Shown in pieces: positions 5,122-5,437 of a DNA stretch of 5,437 nucleotides. Under the pieces are notes generated by a model, which searched no databases, was not told where the DNA came from, and was given only the letters and a program-made list of their open reading frames with translations. The translations under genes and the position numbers were made by a program. Source of the DNA: Anaerolineaceae bacterium (GTDB lineage Bacteria; Chloroflexota; Anaerolineae; Anaerolineales; Anaerolineaceae). The stretch covers positions 1 through 5,437 of the forward strand of contig DOEX01000231.1 in NCBI GenBank assembly GCA_003532515.1. Direction: 5' to 3'. Positions within the stretch are counted from its first letter, which is position 1. Every line of letters starts with the position of its first letter.

Positions 5122-5437
5122 ATGTCCGATGACATTCCCGAAGTAAACGCAAAACGCAGACGTAAAGGCTCGCAGCCAACCGGTCAGGCCTCCCGACCAG
5201 TTCGTAGGCAAACGCCTCCTCGTCCATCATCCTCTGGCAGTGGCGGTATTGGCATGACTCCTCCACCAAGTTCTGGCAGCAGTGATAATAGCTTTAGCGG
5301 AGGTTCGTCCTCTTCCGGAGGCAGCTCTTCTGGCAGTGGTGGTCTGGGCGGTCTTGGTGGTCTGGGCAGCCTTTTGGGGGGCTTAGGTTCCGGCACTTCC
5401 GGTAAGCGAGGGGGATGTGGAAGCATAGTAGGTATCA
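5122..5437 (+). CDS. Basic, Gly/Ser-rich hypothetical protein, 3' truncated by window edge
   Basis: From ATG 5122 the frame stays open for 105 codons to the window end with no stop. I do not recognise the protein. Residues 1-36 are polar and basic with Pro (MSDDIPEVNAKRRRKG, then RPVRRQTPPRP). Residues 37-92 are almost all Gly and Ser with some Leu: SSSGSGGIG, SFSGGSSSSGGSSSGSGG, then GGLGGLGGLGSLLGGLGSG. GKRGGCGSIVGI closes the visible part, where hydrophobic residues begin, so a membrane segment may follow. This suggests a disordered N-terminal leader before an anchor and an unseen domain. The Shine-Dalgarno is weak (TAGG, 5112-5115). No in-frame start lies just upstream. The opposite strand is also open here but is a low-complexity Pro-rich shadow. 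Confidence 0.6.
   Translation, partial: MSDDIPEVNAKRRRKGSQPTGQASRPVRRQTPPRPSSSGSGGIGMTPPPSSGSSDNSFSGGSSSSGGSSSGSGGLGGLGGLGSLLGGLGSGTSGKRGGCGSIVGI

Noticed and set aside
5184..5426. Minus-strand proline-rich open frame
   Set aside because: It is the complement of the Gly/Ser-rich plus frame: low-complexity codons stay open in antisense. The plus frame has a start and a balanced polar head.

Overview
This 5.4 kb window looks like bacterial chromosome from an ordinary housekeeping and accessory region. It has moderate GC, compact genes, AAGGAG-type ribosome binding sites and intrinsic terminators. The gene content suggests a Chloroflexota genome of the Anaerolineae type: an FGE-like domain protein, a bacterial prohibitin-type SPFH protein, a SRPBCC protein next to a GlsB-like protein, a His-tailed EamA transporter and a Gly/Ser-rich basic protein. 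That placement is inferred from gene style. No rRNA or other marker supports it.

Layout. Positions 2-433 (+) hold the C-terminal part of a formylglycine-generating-enzyme-like (SUMF1-fold) protein, cut by the window edge and closed by a hairpin terminator at 462-492. Positions 493-776 hold no convincing gene but are dense in inverted repeats. These include two copies of a 29-bp palindromic element (511-539 and 687-715), an 11-bp-stem inverted repeat (605-660), and a near-exact direct repeat of the terminator's 3' half that reappears across the end of the next gene (471-492 versus 777-797). Positions 777-2057 (-) encode a 12-TM MFS transporter resembling the Fsr (fosmidomycin resistance) group. 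It is divergent from a prohibitin-type SPFH membrane protein at 2155-3018 (+), and the 97-bp space between them carries a 19-bp dyad (2091-2109).

Positions 3126-3852 (+) look like a two-gene operon: a SRPBCC/START-fold protein and a small GlsB/YeaQ/YmgE-type membrane protein. A good -10 box lies upstream and a strong terminator follows at 3866-3894. Positions 3922-4953 (+) encode an EamA/DMT exporter-type protein with 12 histidines in its last 47 residues. From 5122 to the window end (+) runs an open reading frame with a basic N-terminus and a long Gly/Ser/Leu-rich stretch. It is incomplete, and I do not recognise it.

Working together. Most products are membrane-located or membrane-linked: two transporters, an SPFH scaffold and a small stress-type membrane protein. 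Nothing shows that they form one pathway, and I found no clear new defence, mobile or biosynthetic system. The observations most worth a second look are non-coding: the repeats in 462-797, the dyad at 2091-2109, and an 8-mer (AATCACCT) found in the same orientation in three intergenic regions, 32-60 bp upstream of three start codons.
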